Source: an uncultured Bacteroidota bacterium
Lineage (GTDB): Bacteria; Bacteroidota; Rhodothermia; Rhodothermales; Salinibacteraceae
DNA length: 58,787 nucleotides
Assembly (NCBI GenBank): GCA_913056185.1
Contig: CAJXLV010000021.1
Location: 1 to 58,787 of the forward strand
Direction of reading: 5' to 3'
Shown: one piece after another, positions 7,637-16,711 of the stretch
How positions within the stretch are numbered: the first letter of the stretch is position 1
How the letters are laid out: every line of letters begins with the position of its first letter
Translations under genes and position numbers: made by a program
Notes under the pieces: model-generated
What the model was told of the DNA's origin: nothing
Databases searched by the model: none
Seen by the model: the letters and a program-made list of their open reading frames with translations, nothing else

Positions 7637-9187
7637 ATGCTTAGCCAAGTCTGGAGCAGCACCACGCACGGCGTTGATGCTCTGCCCGTCGAGATTGAAA
7701 CCAACGTTGCCTCGGGGATGCGGGGCCTTTCGGTGGTGGGGCTGCCGCGGGCTGCCGTTCGTGAAAGCTTTGACCGGGTGCGCGCCGCCCTCGAAAACAA
7801 CAACATTCCAGTGGAGTGGGGCCGCATCACGATCAATCTGGCACCGGCCGACGTGCCGAAAGAGAGCGCGGCGTTTGACCTGCCCATGGCGGTGGGATGG
7901 GTGGCGGCCAGCACGGATCGCCTGCCCGAGGCGGTGCTCGACCGCTACTGGCTGACGGGCGAGCTGGCGCTTGACGGCACGGTGCGGCCTGTCAACGGCG
8001 TGCTGCCCATGGCCATTCAGGCGCGGGAGGAGGGGTGTGAGGGGGTGCTCGTGCCGGCGGACAATGCCGCCGAGGCCGCAGTGGTGGACGACCTCACGGT
8101 CTACCCTGTGGAGACGGTGACGGAGGCGTTTGAGGTGCTACACGACCCGCAGGGCCCGAAGGCCCCCATGCCGTTTACGAATGATCTCGATGCCATCTTT
8201 GACCAGGCCCGCCAGTATCGCCGCGACCTGAGCGATGTGCGGGGCCAGGAGAATGTGAAGCGGGCCCTGGAGGTGGCTGCGGCGGGCGGGCACAACGCCC
8301 TGATGGTGGGCCCGCCCGGCTCGGGAAAGACCATGTTGGCCCGCCGCATGCCCACCATCCTACCACCGCTCAGCCCCGACGAAGCCCTCGAAACCACCAA
8401 GATTCACTCTGTGAGTGGCGATTTGCAGGCAGACCACGGCATTCTGGCCACGCGGCCGTTCCGGGCCCCGCACCACACCATTTCCGATGCGGGTCTGTGC
8501 GGAGGCGGTGCCCACCCCACCCCCGGCGAAATTTCCCTCGCGCACAATGGCGTGCTCTTCCTCGACGAGCTGCCCGAGTTTCAGCGGCGCGTCCTGGAGG
8601 TGCTACGGCAACCGATGGAGGAGGGTCGCATCACCATCAGCCGGGCCGAAATGACGGTCACGTACCCTGCGCGCTTCATGCTTATTGCCTCCATGAATCC
8701 GTGTCCCTGCGGCCACCTCAACGACCCGAACCAGGAGTGCGTCTGCACGCCAGCACAGGTGCAGCGCTACCTCGCCAAAATCAGCGGCCCGCTCATGGAT
8801 CGGATCGACCTCCACGTAGAGGTCGCGCCGGTGGACTTTGACGAAATGAGCGCGGAGCGGACGGGGGAGCCGTCGGCTGCGGTGCGCAGGCGGGTGGTGC
8901 AGGCGCGGGAGCAACAGTCCGACCGGTTTGCGGAGGTGCCGGAGGTCTACAACAACGCCCAGATGGATGCCCGCCGGGTGCAGGCACACTGTACGCTCAA
9001 TGAGGCCGGCACCAGTCTGCTGCGCACGGCGTCGGAGCGCCTGGGCCTCAGTGCGCGCGGCTACACCCGCATCCTAAAGGTAGCGCGGACGGTGGCGGAC
9101 CTGGAGGGGGCGGCGGGCATTCAGCCGGCGCACGTGTCGGAGGCGATTCAGTACCGCTCCCTCGACCGCGACTGGTGGCGTGGGTGA
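7637..9187 (+). CDS. comM: YifB/ComM-family Mg-chelatase-like AAA+ ATPase
   Basis: A 516-aa protein with the three-part ComM layout. An N-terminal Lon-protease-like S5 fold covers residues 1-170 (MRGLSVVGLPRAAVRES). An AAA+ core has Walker A GPPGSGKT at 225-232 and Walker B around VLFLDELPEF. A Cys-containing insert (CPCGH) precedes the C-terminal Mg-chelatase lid. ComM is a hexameric helicase that promotes branch migration during natural transformation. The length and all motifs are complete. No other competence gene is near; its end faces exbD. Confidence 0.93.
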   Translation: MLSQVWSSTTHGVDALPVEIETNVASGMRGLSVVGLPRAAVRESFDRVRAALENNNIPVEWGRITINLAPADVPKESAAFDLPMAVGWVAASTDRLPEAVLDRYWLTGELALDGTVRPVNGVLPMAIQAREEGCEGVLVPADNAAEAAVVDDLTVYPVETVTEAFEVLHDPQGPKAPMPFTNDLDAIFDQARQYRRDLSDVRGQENVKRALEVAAAGGHNALMVGPPGSGKTMLARRMPTILPPLSPDEALETTKIHSVSGDLQADHGILATRPFRAPHHTISDAGLCGGGAHPTPGEISLAHNGVLFLDELPEFQRRVLEVLRQPMEEGRITISRAEMTVTYPARFMLIASMNPCPCGHLNDPNQECVCTPAQVQRYLAKISGPLMDRIDLHVEVAPVDFDEMSAERTGEPSAAVRRRVVQAREQQSDRFAEVPEVYNNAQMDARRVQAHCTLNEAGTSLLRTASERLGLSARGYTRILKVARTVADLEGAAGIQPAHVSEAIQYRSLDRDWWRG

Positions 9188-9238
9188 ACATCAGATGTGG
9201 GGGACGAGGGGCACAGTGGAGGCCACGCACAGGGGCCA

Positions 9239-9646
9239 TCAGGGCGACGTCCCGGCCCGCTCCGTGGCCATCAGCACACGCATGTTCAGCGCCTGCGCCG
9301 CGGAGGCGACCGTGGCAAACTGCCCGATGCTGGCCTGCTGGTCGGCCCGTAGCAGCAGAAACGACTGGCCGGAGCGGGTGGCGCGCAGCTCTCCCACCAG
9401 GCGCTGCTCGGGCACAGGCGTTCCTGCTACGTAATAGCGGCCGTCCTCGGTAAGCGAGACGGTAATCGACTGCTCCGTGACCGGCGACGAGCTGTCTACC
9501 TGCGGCAGCGTCACCTGAATTCCCATCTGCGGGATGAAGCTGGAGGTGAGCAGAAAAAAGATAAGGAGTAGCAGGACCACGTCCGTCATCCCGGCCAGGC
9601 TAAAGGTTGTCATCGGCTCGCGGGACGGCGAGAAGTCAAGAGGCAT
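9239..9646 (-). CDS. exbD: ExbD/TolR-family biopolymer transport protein
   Basis: A 135-aa protein with one N-terminal membrane segment (MTDVVLLLLIFFLLTSSF, about 20-37) that carries the conserved proton-relay Asp at residue 22, and a periplasmic domain with the QASIGQFATVASAAQALN helix typical of ExbD/TolR. It pairs with the ExbB/TolQ product of the preceding gene to form a proton-driven motor. It is the last gene of the six-gene minus-strand operon. Whether the motor is of TonB or Tol type cannot be told from sequence alone. Confidence 0.92.
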   Translation of the reverse strand: MPLDFSPSREPMTTFSLAGMTDVVLLLLIFFLLTSSFIPQMGIQVTLPQVDSSSPVTEQSITVSLTEDGRYYVAGTPVPEQRLVGELRATRSGQSFLLLRADQQASIGQFATVASAAQALNMRVLMATERAGTSP

Positions 9647-9730
9647 AGCGGCGGCGAGATCCGGACAAGAGGGGCACGAGGTGCGAGGCCGCGCGGGGGG
9701 CGATGAGGAGCCGGGCGGTGAAGTGTGGAG

Positions 9731-10483
9731 CTACGCGGAAAGCTCCTTCGAGGGGCTGGACGAGGAGGGGCTGGACGAGACGGGCTCTTGGAGCAGGTCG
9801 ATAAAGTCGGTGGCCGACCGCTCCATGTCGTTCGATAGGCGGCGGATGCGGCCAATCAGAAAGTTATAGGAAAAGAGGGCCAGGATGCCCACCAGGAGCC
9901 CTGCCGCAGTGGTAATGAGTGCTTCCCAGATGCCCCCGGCCAGCACTGCCGGGTTCACGTTGCCCTGCAGGGTCTGAATTTGCTGAAAGGCCCGGATCAT
10001 CCCCACCACCGTCCCAAAGAACCCGAGCATGGGCGCAATGCCGGCGATGCTCGCCAGCAGGTTGGTGCGCTTCTCCAGGTCGAAGGTTTCGTGCTTGCCG
10101 GCGGCCTGCACGGCCTCTTGAATCTCGGAGATGGGACGACCGAGGCGCTCCAGGCCCTGCCGCAGGATGCGTGTAATGGGCACATCCTTCTCGTTGCAGT
10201 ACTGGAGAGCGGCGTTCACATCTCCGTTGCGCACATGGCGGCCCACGCGGTCGGTGATGGTGTCGGGGTCGGAGGCGGCCTGGCGGATGGTGACAAACCG
10301 CTCAATGAAGAGATAGATCGTAAGTACCGACAGAAGGACGAGCGGCACCATCACCCAGCCGCCGAGCACGAGAAGATCCAGCAGCGACGCGGCGTGTCCC
10401 GCGCCGGTCTGCGTGGAGTCGAGAGCGCTGGGGGCGGTCTGGGAGAGTGCGAGGAGGGCCGAAGAAACGAAGGACGGAGACAC
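9731..10483 (-). CDS. exbB: MotA/TolQ/ExbB proton channel family protein
   Basis: A 250-aa membrane protein. A first hydrophobic helix near 35-58 (GGWVMVPLVLLSVLTIYLFIERF) is followed by a cytoplasmic loop, then two helices near 145-165 (IAGIAPMLGFFGTVVGMIRAF) and 180-205. The LGFFGTVVGMI block is the family hallmark. It forms the proton-conducting pentamer around ExbD. The gene lies 84 bp upstream of exbD and 29 bp downstream of the HU-SPOR gene. The C-terminus is Ser/Pro-rich. Confidence 0.92.
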   Translation of the reverse strand: MSPSFVSSALLALSQTAPSALDSTQTGAGHAASLLDLLVLGGWVMVPLVLLSVLTIYLFIERFVTIRQAASDPDTITDRVGRHVRNGDVNAALQYCNEKDVPITRILRQGLERLGRPISEIQEAVQAAGKHETFDLEKRTNLLASIAGIAPMLGFFGTVVGMIRAFQQIQTLQGNVNPAVLAGGIWEALITTAAGLLVGILALFSYNFLIGRIRRLSNDMERSATDFIDLLQEPVSSSPSSSSPSKELSA

Positions 10484-10512
10484 AAAGGCAGAAGGGTCAG
10501 TTCGGAGAGGGC

Positions 10513-11430
10513 TCAGCGGAGGGGGTGCGTCCAGGCATCGGTAGGAAGAGTGCTCTCGGCGCGGGCGAGGGCCTGCTCCGCCTGCGGCTCAGAGTCGTAC
10601 TGGCCAACAGCGACGCGGTACCAGGTTTGGCCGTCGACGGTACCGGCAACCACCTTCACCGTATCGAAGCGGGTGCGGTAGGAGTGGGCCGTTTCGAGGG
10701 CAGCGGTGCGGGCGGTGTGAGACGCTACGACGATGGCCCAGCGGGACGGGGGGGTGGCGGAGTCGCGGGCGGTAGCGGAGTCGCGGGCGGTGGAAGAGGG
10801 AGACCGATCGGGCGGGGCGGCCGACGGAGACTCGTTTTCGGAGGCAGTATCGGGGGGCGGAGCGGACGAGACGGCAGGGGAGGCGGGCGGAGACGAGGCC
10901 CCAAGCAGTCCCGGCTCGCTGTACATCAGCCAGCCGGCCGCGGCCAGCAGCAGCATCGCCAGGGCCGTCCCCCAGACGGCCCGTACGGGCGAGCGCCGCT
11001 CGGAAGCGTTGGGGCGGGGCGACACGCGTTCCGGGGACGCACGGTCCGGGGCATCGTTGGGGGCCGTCGCCTCGCCCGAGGCAGCAGGATCGGGATCCGA
11101 GGCAGAGGAGGAGGAGGCGTCTGGGGAGGGCACTGAGGCGTCTGCATGCGGCGTGCGCGTCTCTGCAGCCTCGGCCGTCTCCGAAGCGCCTACCGCTTCC
11201 GGCGAGAGCCCCTCGTAGGACGCGTTCACGTGCCGCTGCAGAGAGGGGGCAGGCGTAAATTGGAGCGTCCCGTCCGGCGCTTCCGAAAATGTCCCCAGCC
11301 CCGAGAGGCGCACCTCATCGGTGGCGGCGTGCGTGCGCAGCTCCCGAACCAGGGTGCGCAGCAGGGCGCGCGCATCCTCGTCCGATACGTCGAGCCGATC
11401 GGCAAGAAGGGGAAGAATCGAAGAAGCCAT
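10513..11430 (-). CDS. HU-like domain, transmembrane, SPOR-domain protein
   Basis: A 305-aa protein with an unusual order. Residues 1-85 look like a CCDC81-type HU domain (DEVRLSGLGTFSEAPDGTLQFTPAP). Next come an acidic Ser/Asp/Pro linker, one membrane helix near 150-170 (AVWGTALAMLLLAAAGWLMY), a second low-complexity linker, and a C-terminal SPOR domain (WAIVVASHTARTAALETAHSYRTRF ... GQTWYRVAVGQYDSEPQAEQALARAES). SPOR domains bind denuded glycan strands at division septa. The layout would put the HU domain in the cytoplasm and SPOR in the periplasm. Similar HU-SPOR proteins are known in Bacteroidetes. It is cotranscribed with exbBD. Confidence 0.85.
   Translation of the reverse strand: MASSILPLLADRLDVSDEDARALLRTLVRELRTHAATDEVRLSGLGTFSEAPDGTLQFTPAPSLQRHVNASYEGLSPEAVGASETAEAAETRTPHADASVPSPDASSSSASDPDPAASGEATAPNDAPDRASPERVSPRPNASERRSPVRAVWGTALAMLLLAAAGWLMYSEPGLLGASSPPASPAVSSAPPPDTASENESPSAAPPDRSPSSTARDSATARDSATPPSRWAIVVASHTARTAALETAHSYRTRFDTVKVVAGTVDGQTWYRVAVGQYDSEPQAEQALARAESTLPTDAWTHPLR
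10757..10792. repeat. 18-bp tandem repeat inside the HU-SPOR linker
   Basis: GCGGAGTCGCGGGCGGTA occurs twice in direct succession (second copy with one change at its end) and encodes the SATARDSATARD stretch of the periplasmic linker. It keeps the reading frame, so copy-number change would only alter linker length. Confidence 0.75.
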
Positions 11431-11450
11431 GAGGCGCAGGGGGGTGGGGC

Positions 11451-11654
11451 TCAGTCGGTCTCGGGGGCAAAGGCCACCGTGTTGCGTGGAGGACGGAGGC
11501 GAGAGCCCTCGTCGGTGCTGTCGACGGCTGCAGGCTGGTGCTCCACGTGAAAGGTGCCGAGGCCCGGCACCTTGACGGAGCGTTCCTGTGCCAATTCGTC
11601 GCGTAGCACCGCCACGATGGCGTCAAGGGCCTCATCGGTCGAAGGAGTAGACAT
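11451..11654 (-). CDS. Small stand-alone HU-like protein
   Basis: A 67-aa protein showing the HU-like core: a helix (DEALDAIVAVLRDELAQ), then VKVPGLGTFHVEHQPA, and a final RLRPPRNTVAFAPE strand. The PPRN-x-VxFxP ending is typical of the HU-like domains of Bacteroidetes SPOR proteins. It lies 20 bp upstream of the HU-SPOR gene, and the two HU-like domains could form a heterodimer. It is shorter than ordinary HU (about 90 aa) and lacks a clear DNA-binding arm. DNA binding is therefore uncertain. Confidence 0.7.
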   Translation of the reverse strand: MSTPSTDEALDAIVAVLRDELAQERSVKVPGLGTFHVEHQPAAVDSTDEGSRLRPPRNTVAFAPETD

Positions 11655-11749
11655 GGCTAGGCGGGGGGGAGCGGCAAACCGAGCGGACGTACAACCTACA
11701 AGGAACGGTCCGAGAAACCAACCCGGGGCGTGTGTGTCGGCCCGCAGGG

Positions 11750-13432
11750 CTACCAGTGGAGGCGAAGGCCCGCGGAGAATTGCGCGGGGGCACGCGGGTA
11801 CCCGGCCCAGCGCACCGGTGCCTCGTCGGAGACATTGTGGGCGCGCGCCAGCAGATCAATGCGAGACGTAATTGCGTAGTCCGCCTCCAGATCGAGTGAC
11901 CAGAGGGCATCGAGCCGGTGGGCAGTGGGGCCGAAGTGAGTGTCTCGGGGGCCTGCTACATGCCCGTGGGCCGTCAGTGTCCCGTCGCCGTCCGCCACCG
12001 ACACCGCCACCATCGCATCTGCGGTTACCGTTGCCATGTTGGGAACATCCGCATCCCGTGTCGGCAGCCGGGCGTCGCGCACGGTCATCGACAGTGAAGC
12101 CTGCACCCCGCGGCGGCCCTGCAGCGCCACCTCAGCGCGGCCCTCCAGGATGCGCGCCGCATCGTAGCGCACATCGAAAAGACCATCGGGACGTTGGGTG
12201 AAGTAGCGATAAGTTGGTGCGTAGCGATAGCCTGCTTCGGCCACAATGCGGACCGGTCCGGGGGTGTATGCGAGGCCGGCATCCGCGTGGGTGGTCTCCA
12301 GGGAGGGGCGCAGCGACGGGGCGTATTCGGTATAGGGATTGGTGGCGGATAGGGCCTCCAGCGAAGACGTGCCGAGCTGGGGCTGGGTACGGGCGTACAG
12401 TCGGACGGCGTCGCGCACGCGCCACTCGGCCTCGACGACCGGGGCCACGTAGGTCGCATCGGCAGTGCCGATGGAGGAGCGCGTGGGAACAGCCGGTGTT
12501 TCGTAAGCCAGTGTCGCCCCCCCGACGCGGAGCGTTGCTGCCGTATGGTCGATGAGCGAGACCGTCCCGGCGGCATGCAGGTCGAAGGCCGTCTCGCGGG
12601 CCGGGTCGCCCCCAAGCCACGACCGCCGGTAGGTAGCCTCAAGGCGTGGCTGCAGCCATACCGGGAGCGTGGCTTCTCCCTGGAGCACAAACTGCTGCTG
12701 GGTGAAGGTGCTGTCCGGGACAGCGCGGCCCAGGGTGGAGGCGTAGGAAGCGTGCTCGTATTGCGCCGTGGCGGAGGCGAGAAGGGGGGCGTTGGTGTGC
12801 ACCTCTACCGATCCGCCGGCCAGGGTCCCCTCACGGCGCAGCGTCGTGTCGAGCGAGTCCGGTGGCTGCGGACGCGCTCCGTGCAGGGCATACCGTTGCG
12901 CCCGGCCGTAGAGGGCCCCATCGACCGTCACCGATTCCGCCGTGCGATGAAGCTGCAGGCGCGCCTCGGCCACATCATCGTCGGGGGCGGCCTCAGTGCC
13001 GCGGTAGGCCCCGTGTGCCGACAGGCGCGTGGTGGCGGACAGCGGGTGCTGTACGCGGCCTTCAAAGAAGCGGTTGAAGGAGCGACCCGTGCCGCCCTCC
13101 AGCGATCCTTTTGTGGGCGGCACCGGGGCGCGAAAGGCGCGGGGCGAAGGGGTAGGCAGTGGTAGGCTTTGCGGCAGGCGGTCGAGCGGGTAGGTGTATG
13201 AGCCCACGTACGGGGCCCGGTCCGCCGGCACTGCGGGCACCGTCGGGGCCTGCACAAAGCCCGTTAGCGGCTGTCGCTCCAGCGCCGGGAGCGCAATTTC
13301 GCGCTCGCTCCGAATCTCGATCTCACGCGGGGCAATTTCAGGGAGGGCCGTGGTGTCGGTCGGCTGGCCGTGGGCCGCAGGCGCGACCAGGAGCAGGATC
13401 GAGAGCAGGACAAACACGCAGAGGGAGCGCAT
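11750..13432 (-). CDS. Secreted outer-membrane beta-barrel protein
   Basis: A 560-aa protein from ATG 13432; a TTG nine codons upstream is less likely. A signal peptide (MRSLCVFVLLSILLLVAPAAHGQ) is followed by a Pro-rich region and then many alternating, aromatic-bounded strands such as RLSAHGAYRGTE and FSAGLRLHW at the C-terminus. Ending in an aromatic residue is typical of outer-membrane barrels. No TonB-receptor plug domain is evident, so it resembles a bare barrel rather than a classical receptor. It is second in the operon, between the TPR protein and the HU-like genes. The function is unknown. Confidence 0.75.
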   Translation of the reverse strand: MRSLCVFVLLSILLLVAPAAHGQPTDTTALPEIAPREIEIRSEREIALPALERQPLTGFVQAPTVPAVPADRAPYVGSYTYPLDRLPQSLPLPTPSPRAFRAPVPPTKGSLEGGTGRSFNRFFEGRVQHPLSATTRLSAHGAYRGTEAAPDDDVAEARLQLHRTAESVTVDGALYGRAQRYALHGARPQPPDSLDTTLRREGTLAGGSVEVHTNAPLLASATAQYEHASYASTLGRAVPDSTFTQQQFVLQGEATLPVWLQPRLEATYRRSWLGGDPARETAFDLHAAGTVSLIDHTAATLRVGGATLAYETPAVPTRSSIGTADATYVAPVVEAEWRVRDAVRLYARTQPQLGTSSLEALSATNPYTEYAPSLRPSLETTHADAGLAYTPGPVRIVAEAGYRYAPTYRYFTQRPDGLFDVRYDAARILEGRAEVALQGRRGVQASLSMTVRDARLPTRDADVPNMATVTADAMVAVSVADGDGTLTAHGHVAGPRDTHFGPTAHRLDALWSLDLEADYAITSRIDLLARAHNVSDEAPVRWAGYPRAPAQFSAGLRLHW

Positions 13433-13492
13433 GAGGGGCGTGGGCGTGGGACGAGGCAAAAAGAGCGACGCAAAAGAGCGGCGGGCAGGAGG

Positions 13493-16400
13493 TTACGACG
13501 CGTCGAGCGACTGTTGCTCTTCGGCGGCGGTGTTGGCAAACGGGGTGTCGGCAAAGCGTTGTTGCACCTCCTCGTACAGCTTTACCGCCTGTCCCGTCTC
13601 GCCGCGGTCGCGGTGGGCGCGGGCCTGCTCCAGCAAGGCGCGGGCCTGCCATTCGGGATACCCGGCGTAGAGGGCGGGCATGCGCTGCAGTTCGCGGAGG
13701 GCGGCCTGGGGACGGTCGCGGAGCCGCAGCTGACGCCCAAGCCGAAACAGCGCTTCCGCCCCCGTTTCGCCGTCCGATTGCCGCAGGACGCGGCGGTAGA
13801 GGTCCAGCGCTGCGGCGCCCCGCCCCTGCGCCTCACGGACGCGGCCCAGGCCAAGCTGTGCCGCCGCCCGGAGCGGCCCCGGAGACTCTGCTTCTACAAT
13901 CGTCGAGAGAAGTGCCTCCGCGTCTTGGGTGCGCCCGAGTTGCAGGAGGGCCCGGCTCTGCCCGTAGCGGGCCTGCGCGCGCAGGGCTGGCGGCGTGGCC
14001 TCGTTCGTTGCCGCCGCCCGGTAGGCCGTCACCGCGTCTGTGTACGCCCCCTGGTCGAGGCGAATCTCGCCCAGCCGAACGCCCGCCTCCGGCGCATACT
14101 CGCTGTCCGGATACTGGTCCGTCAGCTGCTGAAGGTAGTTTTGGGCCTCGTCCGTCTGGTTGAGGTCGGCGTAGAGAAGACCGAGGTAGTAGTACGCGTT
14201 GGGGACCAACGCCTGGGAGGAGGTGGTGCGCACAAAGGCCCGAAATAGCCGAAGGGCCCGTGCGGACGCTCCCCGCTGGTACGCAGCCCGCGCCCGCTGA
14301 TACCGAAGGCGATCCGCGAGGCCTGGCGAGGAGGCAGCGTCCGCAATGTCTGCAATGATCGCCTCCCCACGGTCTTGCTGACCAGCTGCGCTGAGGGCGA
14401 AAAAGAGGCTGGACGCTGCCTCGTTGGCGACGGGGCTCTGAGGATATGTTTCGAGCACCGCCCGGTAGGCCGCTACGGCGTCCTCCATTTGTCCGGCGTT
14501 GTAATACGCATCCCCGATGGCATACTGAGCCGAAGGGGCGCGTGCTCCGTCGGGCGCCCCTTCAAGCAGGCGCTGGAAGGCGGCGCGGGCTTCCGGGTAG
14601 CGCTGTTGCTGGAAGTGGATGTCGCCGATGCGGTAGAGGGCATCGGAGCGAAACGAACTGTCCGGGTTGCGCTCGACAAAGCGCTGTAGACGGGTCAGGG
14701 CCTTGGCGGGACGGTCGGAAAAATAGAGCGCCTTGCCTGCCTGGTACAGGGCATAGTCGGTGCCCGTCCCCCGGACCCGGTCGTATGCCGTGAGGGCATC
14801 GTCGTAGCGCTTGAGGGCGAAATAACAGTCGGCCAGGCGCAGGCGGGCATCCTGGCGGTAGGGAATATCGGCGTCCGGAAGGGCATCGTCCGCCTGCACG
14901 ACGTCCCGAAAGCGGCGCGCTGCGGCCGCAAAGCGGCGTTGCTTGAAGTGCGTCCACGCGAGGGCATACTGAGCACCAACCCGCAGGCGGGGGGCAGGGT
15001 CGGTCTTCAGGAAGCGGCGCAGCAAGGTGCGGGCGCGGTCGTACTGCGCCTGCTGGTACGCCGCATCGCCGCCCCAGAACAGCGCCTCCCGCCCGCGGTC
15101 CGACTGCGGGGCATCCTCGATCAGGGCTCGAAATTGGGTCCCGGCTTTCGCGTAGCGCCCCTCCTGGTACAGGGCCCACGCTCGCTGAAACCGCACCTCC
15201 AGCGCAGCGGAAGGCGGTGCCGCGTCGCGCTCGATGGCCTTCGCATACGCTTTTAGCGCAGCGTCCAGTTGGTCGCGCGCCAGGTACGCATTGCCGAGCC
15301 AGTAGTGGGCCCGTCCGGCGCGAGGGAACGCCGCCGAAGACTGCGTGAGGGGGCGCAGCATCTGTACGGCCTTCGCAAACTGTTTCTGCTGGTAGAGGAG
15401 GAGGCCCGCCTCGTACCGTGCACTCGCCACGAGCTTTCCGTCTGCGTTGGCGTCGATGTACGCCTGGTAGAGGCGCAGGGCCGTCTTCGAGGCCCCGGCC
15501 CGGGCGCGGTTGACGGCCTCGTAGTAGGTCGCCTTGCGGGCCAGCGCTCCCCCGGTGCCGCGCACCTTCGCAAATGCATCCGCTGCCTGGGCGGGGCGGT
15601 CGGTGGCGGCGTAGTGCCAGGCCACCCCAAACCGGGCGGGCACTGCGTAGGGACTGTCGGGCCCCCGTTCCAAAATTTGCGTGTACTGCACCACCGCGTC
15701 GTCTCCACGGCCGAGCTGGCGGTACGATTCGCCGAGCAGAAAGAGCGCGCGGAGGGCCTCTGGGCCGTCGAGGGTGGGCAGGCGACGCTGCAGCTCGGTC
15801 GCGGCCTGCTCGTACTGCCCCACACGGTAGTACACATCGCCGAGCACCGTGCCGAGGTTTTGGGCAAAAGGAGAGTCCGGATAGGTACGGCCCAGTTGCT
15901 CCAGCGACGCGGTGGCCGCTTCGTATCGCTGCTGACGTACCTGCACCACGCCCTGGGCGTAGAGGGCGGCCGGGGCGAGGCGGGCGTCGGGGTAGCGCGT
16001 GTAGACCTGCTGGAAGTACGGGAGGGCGGTGTCGAGGGCACCGTCCTGCAGCGCGCTGCGGCCCAACAGGTACAGGGCACGGGCGCCGGCGGCCGGGGTG
16101 TTGGGCGCGGCCGCGACCATCTGGAGCTGGCGTGTGGCTTTCTGGGGGTGGCCCTGTTCCTGGTAGTACTGTGCGAGGCGCAACTGGGCCGTCTGTGCGC
16201 GAGGATGGGCAGGGTAGGCCTCCTGGAGCTGTCGCAGGAGACGCTGCGTGTGTCGCCCCCGGTCACTCTCAAGGGCCGCCTGGGCTTCGAGGTACAACGC
16301 CTCCGGCACCGCGGCGCGCGAGGGCCGCTCCTCCCGGTAGGCCGCAAGGGCGCGAGCCGCGTCTGGATAATGGCCCGTGTGGTACAGCTGCACGGCCTCC

Positions 16401-16507
16401 GCGAAGGCGCCTTCCGAGTGCGGGGCCCGGTGCTGAGCGGAGGCAGGATACAGCATCCCAGTCGCCACGATGCAGGCAAGCAAAATTCGGTACCACTGAG
16501 GAACCAT
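13493..16507 (-). CDS. Large secreted TPR-repeat protein
   Basis: A 1004-aa protein from ATG 16507, chosen because MVPQWYRILLACIVATGMLYPASAQ forms a clean signal peptide; a GTG seven codons upstream is the alternative. The rest is almost entirely tetratricopeptide repeats (for example AQLRLAQYYQEQGHPQKA, ALYRIGDIHFQQQRYPEARAAFQRLLEG, DAYYNAGQMEDAVAAYRAVLETYP), of the kind seen in YbgF/BamD-like periplasmic proteins. It is the first gene of the operon leading to exbBD. A periplasmic scaffold linking the outer membrane barrel to the ExbBD motor is a reasonable inference. Confidence 0.85.
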   Translation of the reverse strand: MVPQWYRILLACIVATGMLYPASAQHRAPHSEGAFAEAVQLYHTGHYPDAARALAAYREERPSRAAVPEALYLEAQAALESDRGRHTQRLLRQLQEAYPAHPRAQTAQLRLAQYYQEQGHPQKATRQLQMVAAAPNTPAAGARALYLLGRSALQDGALDTALPYFQQVYTRYPDARLAPAALYAQGVVQVRQQRYEAATASLEQLGRTYPDSPFAQNLGTVLGDVYYRVGQYEQAATELQRRLPTLDGPEALRALFLLGESYRQLGRGDDAVVQYTQILERGPDSPYAVPARFGVAWHYAATDRPAQAADAFAKVRGTGGALARKATYYEAVNRARAGASKTALRLYQAYIDANADGKLVASARYEAGLLLYQQKQFAKAVQMLRPLTQSSAAFPRAGRAHYWLGNAYLARDQLDAALKAYAKAIERDAAPPSAALEVRFQRAWALYQEGRYAKAGTQFRALIEDAPQSDRGREALFWGGDAAYQQAQYDRARTLLRRFLKTDPAPRLRVGAQYALAWTHFKQRRFAAAARRFRDVVQADDALPDADIPYRQDARLRLADCYFALKRYDDALTAYDRVRGTGTDYALYQAGKALYFSDRPAKALTRLQRFVERNPDSSFRSDALYRIGDIHFQQQRYPEARAAFQRLLEGAPDGARAPSAQYAIGDAYYNAGQMEDAVAAYRAVLETYPQSPVANEAASSLFFALSAAGQQDRGEAIIADIADAASSPGLADRLRYQRARAAYQRGASARALRLFRAFVRTTSSQALVPNAYYYLGLLYADLNQTDEAQNYLQQLTDQYPDSEYAPEAGVRLGEIRLDQGAYTDAVTAYRAAATNEATPPALRAQARYGQSRALLQLGRTQDAEALLSTIVEAESPGPLRAAAQLGLGRVREAQGRGAAALDLYRRVLRQSDGETGAEALFRLGRQLRLRDRPQAALRELQRMPALYAGYPEWQARALLEQARAHRDRGETGQAVKLYEEVQQRFADTPFANTAAEEQQSLDAS

Positions 16508-16711
16508 TGCTGGGGGGGATTGAGTCACATTCTAAAACCGGGTAGGCACCGGTTGGGCCCGTACGGCCCCGTGTGCCATCTGCCCGCGTTCCAACGAGGC
16601 CTGCCGGAAGCGGTTCGATCTAACAAGGTAGGGCACGCACCCGGTTGCCCGCAACCGCTTTCTCGGGGACCCCGCACCTCTTCGTTCTCTTCCTGGTTTC
16701 TTGCCGTATCC

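Noticed and set aside
9617-9639. CTCGC...GCGAG followed by AAGTCAA, resembling an IS605 right end
   Set aside because: It falls in the exbD start codons in a normal ExbD N-terminus, so it is most likely a coincidence.
15269-16711. Long plus frame running into the 81-aa gene
   Set aside because: The first part is antisense to the TPR gene; only the segment from ATG 16712 has its own composition and plausible features.
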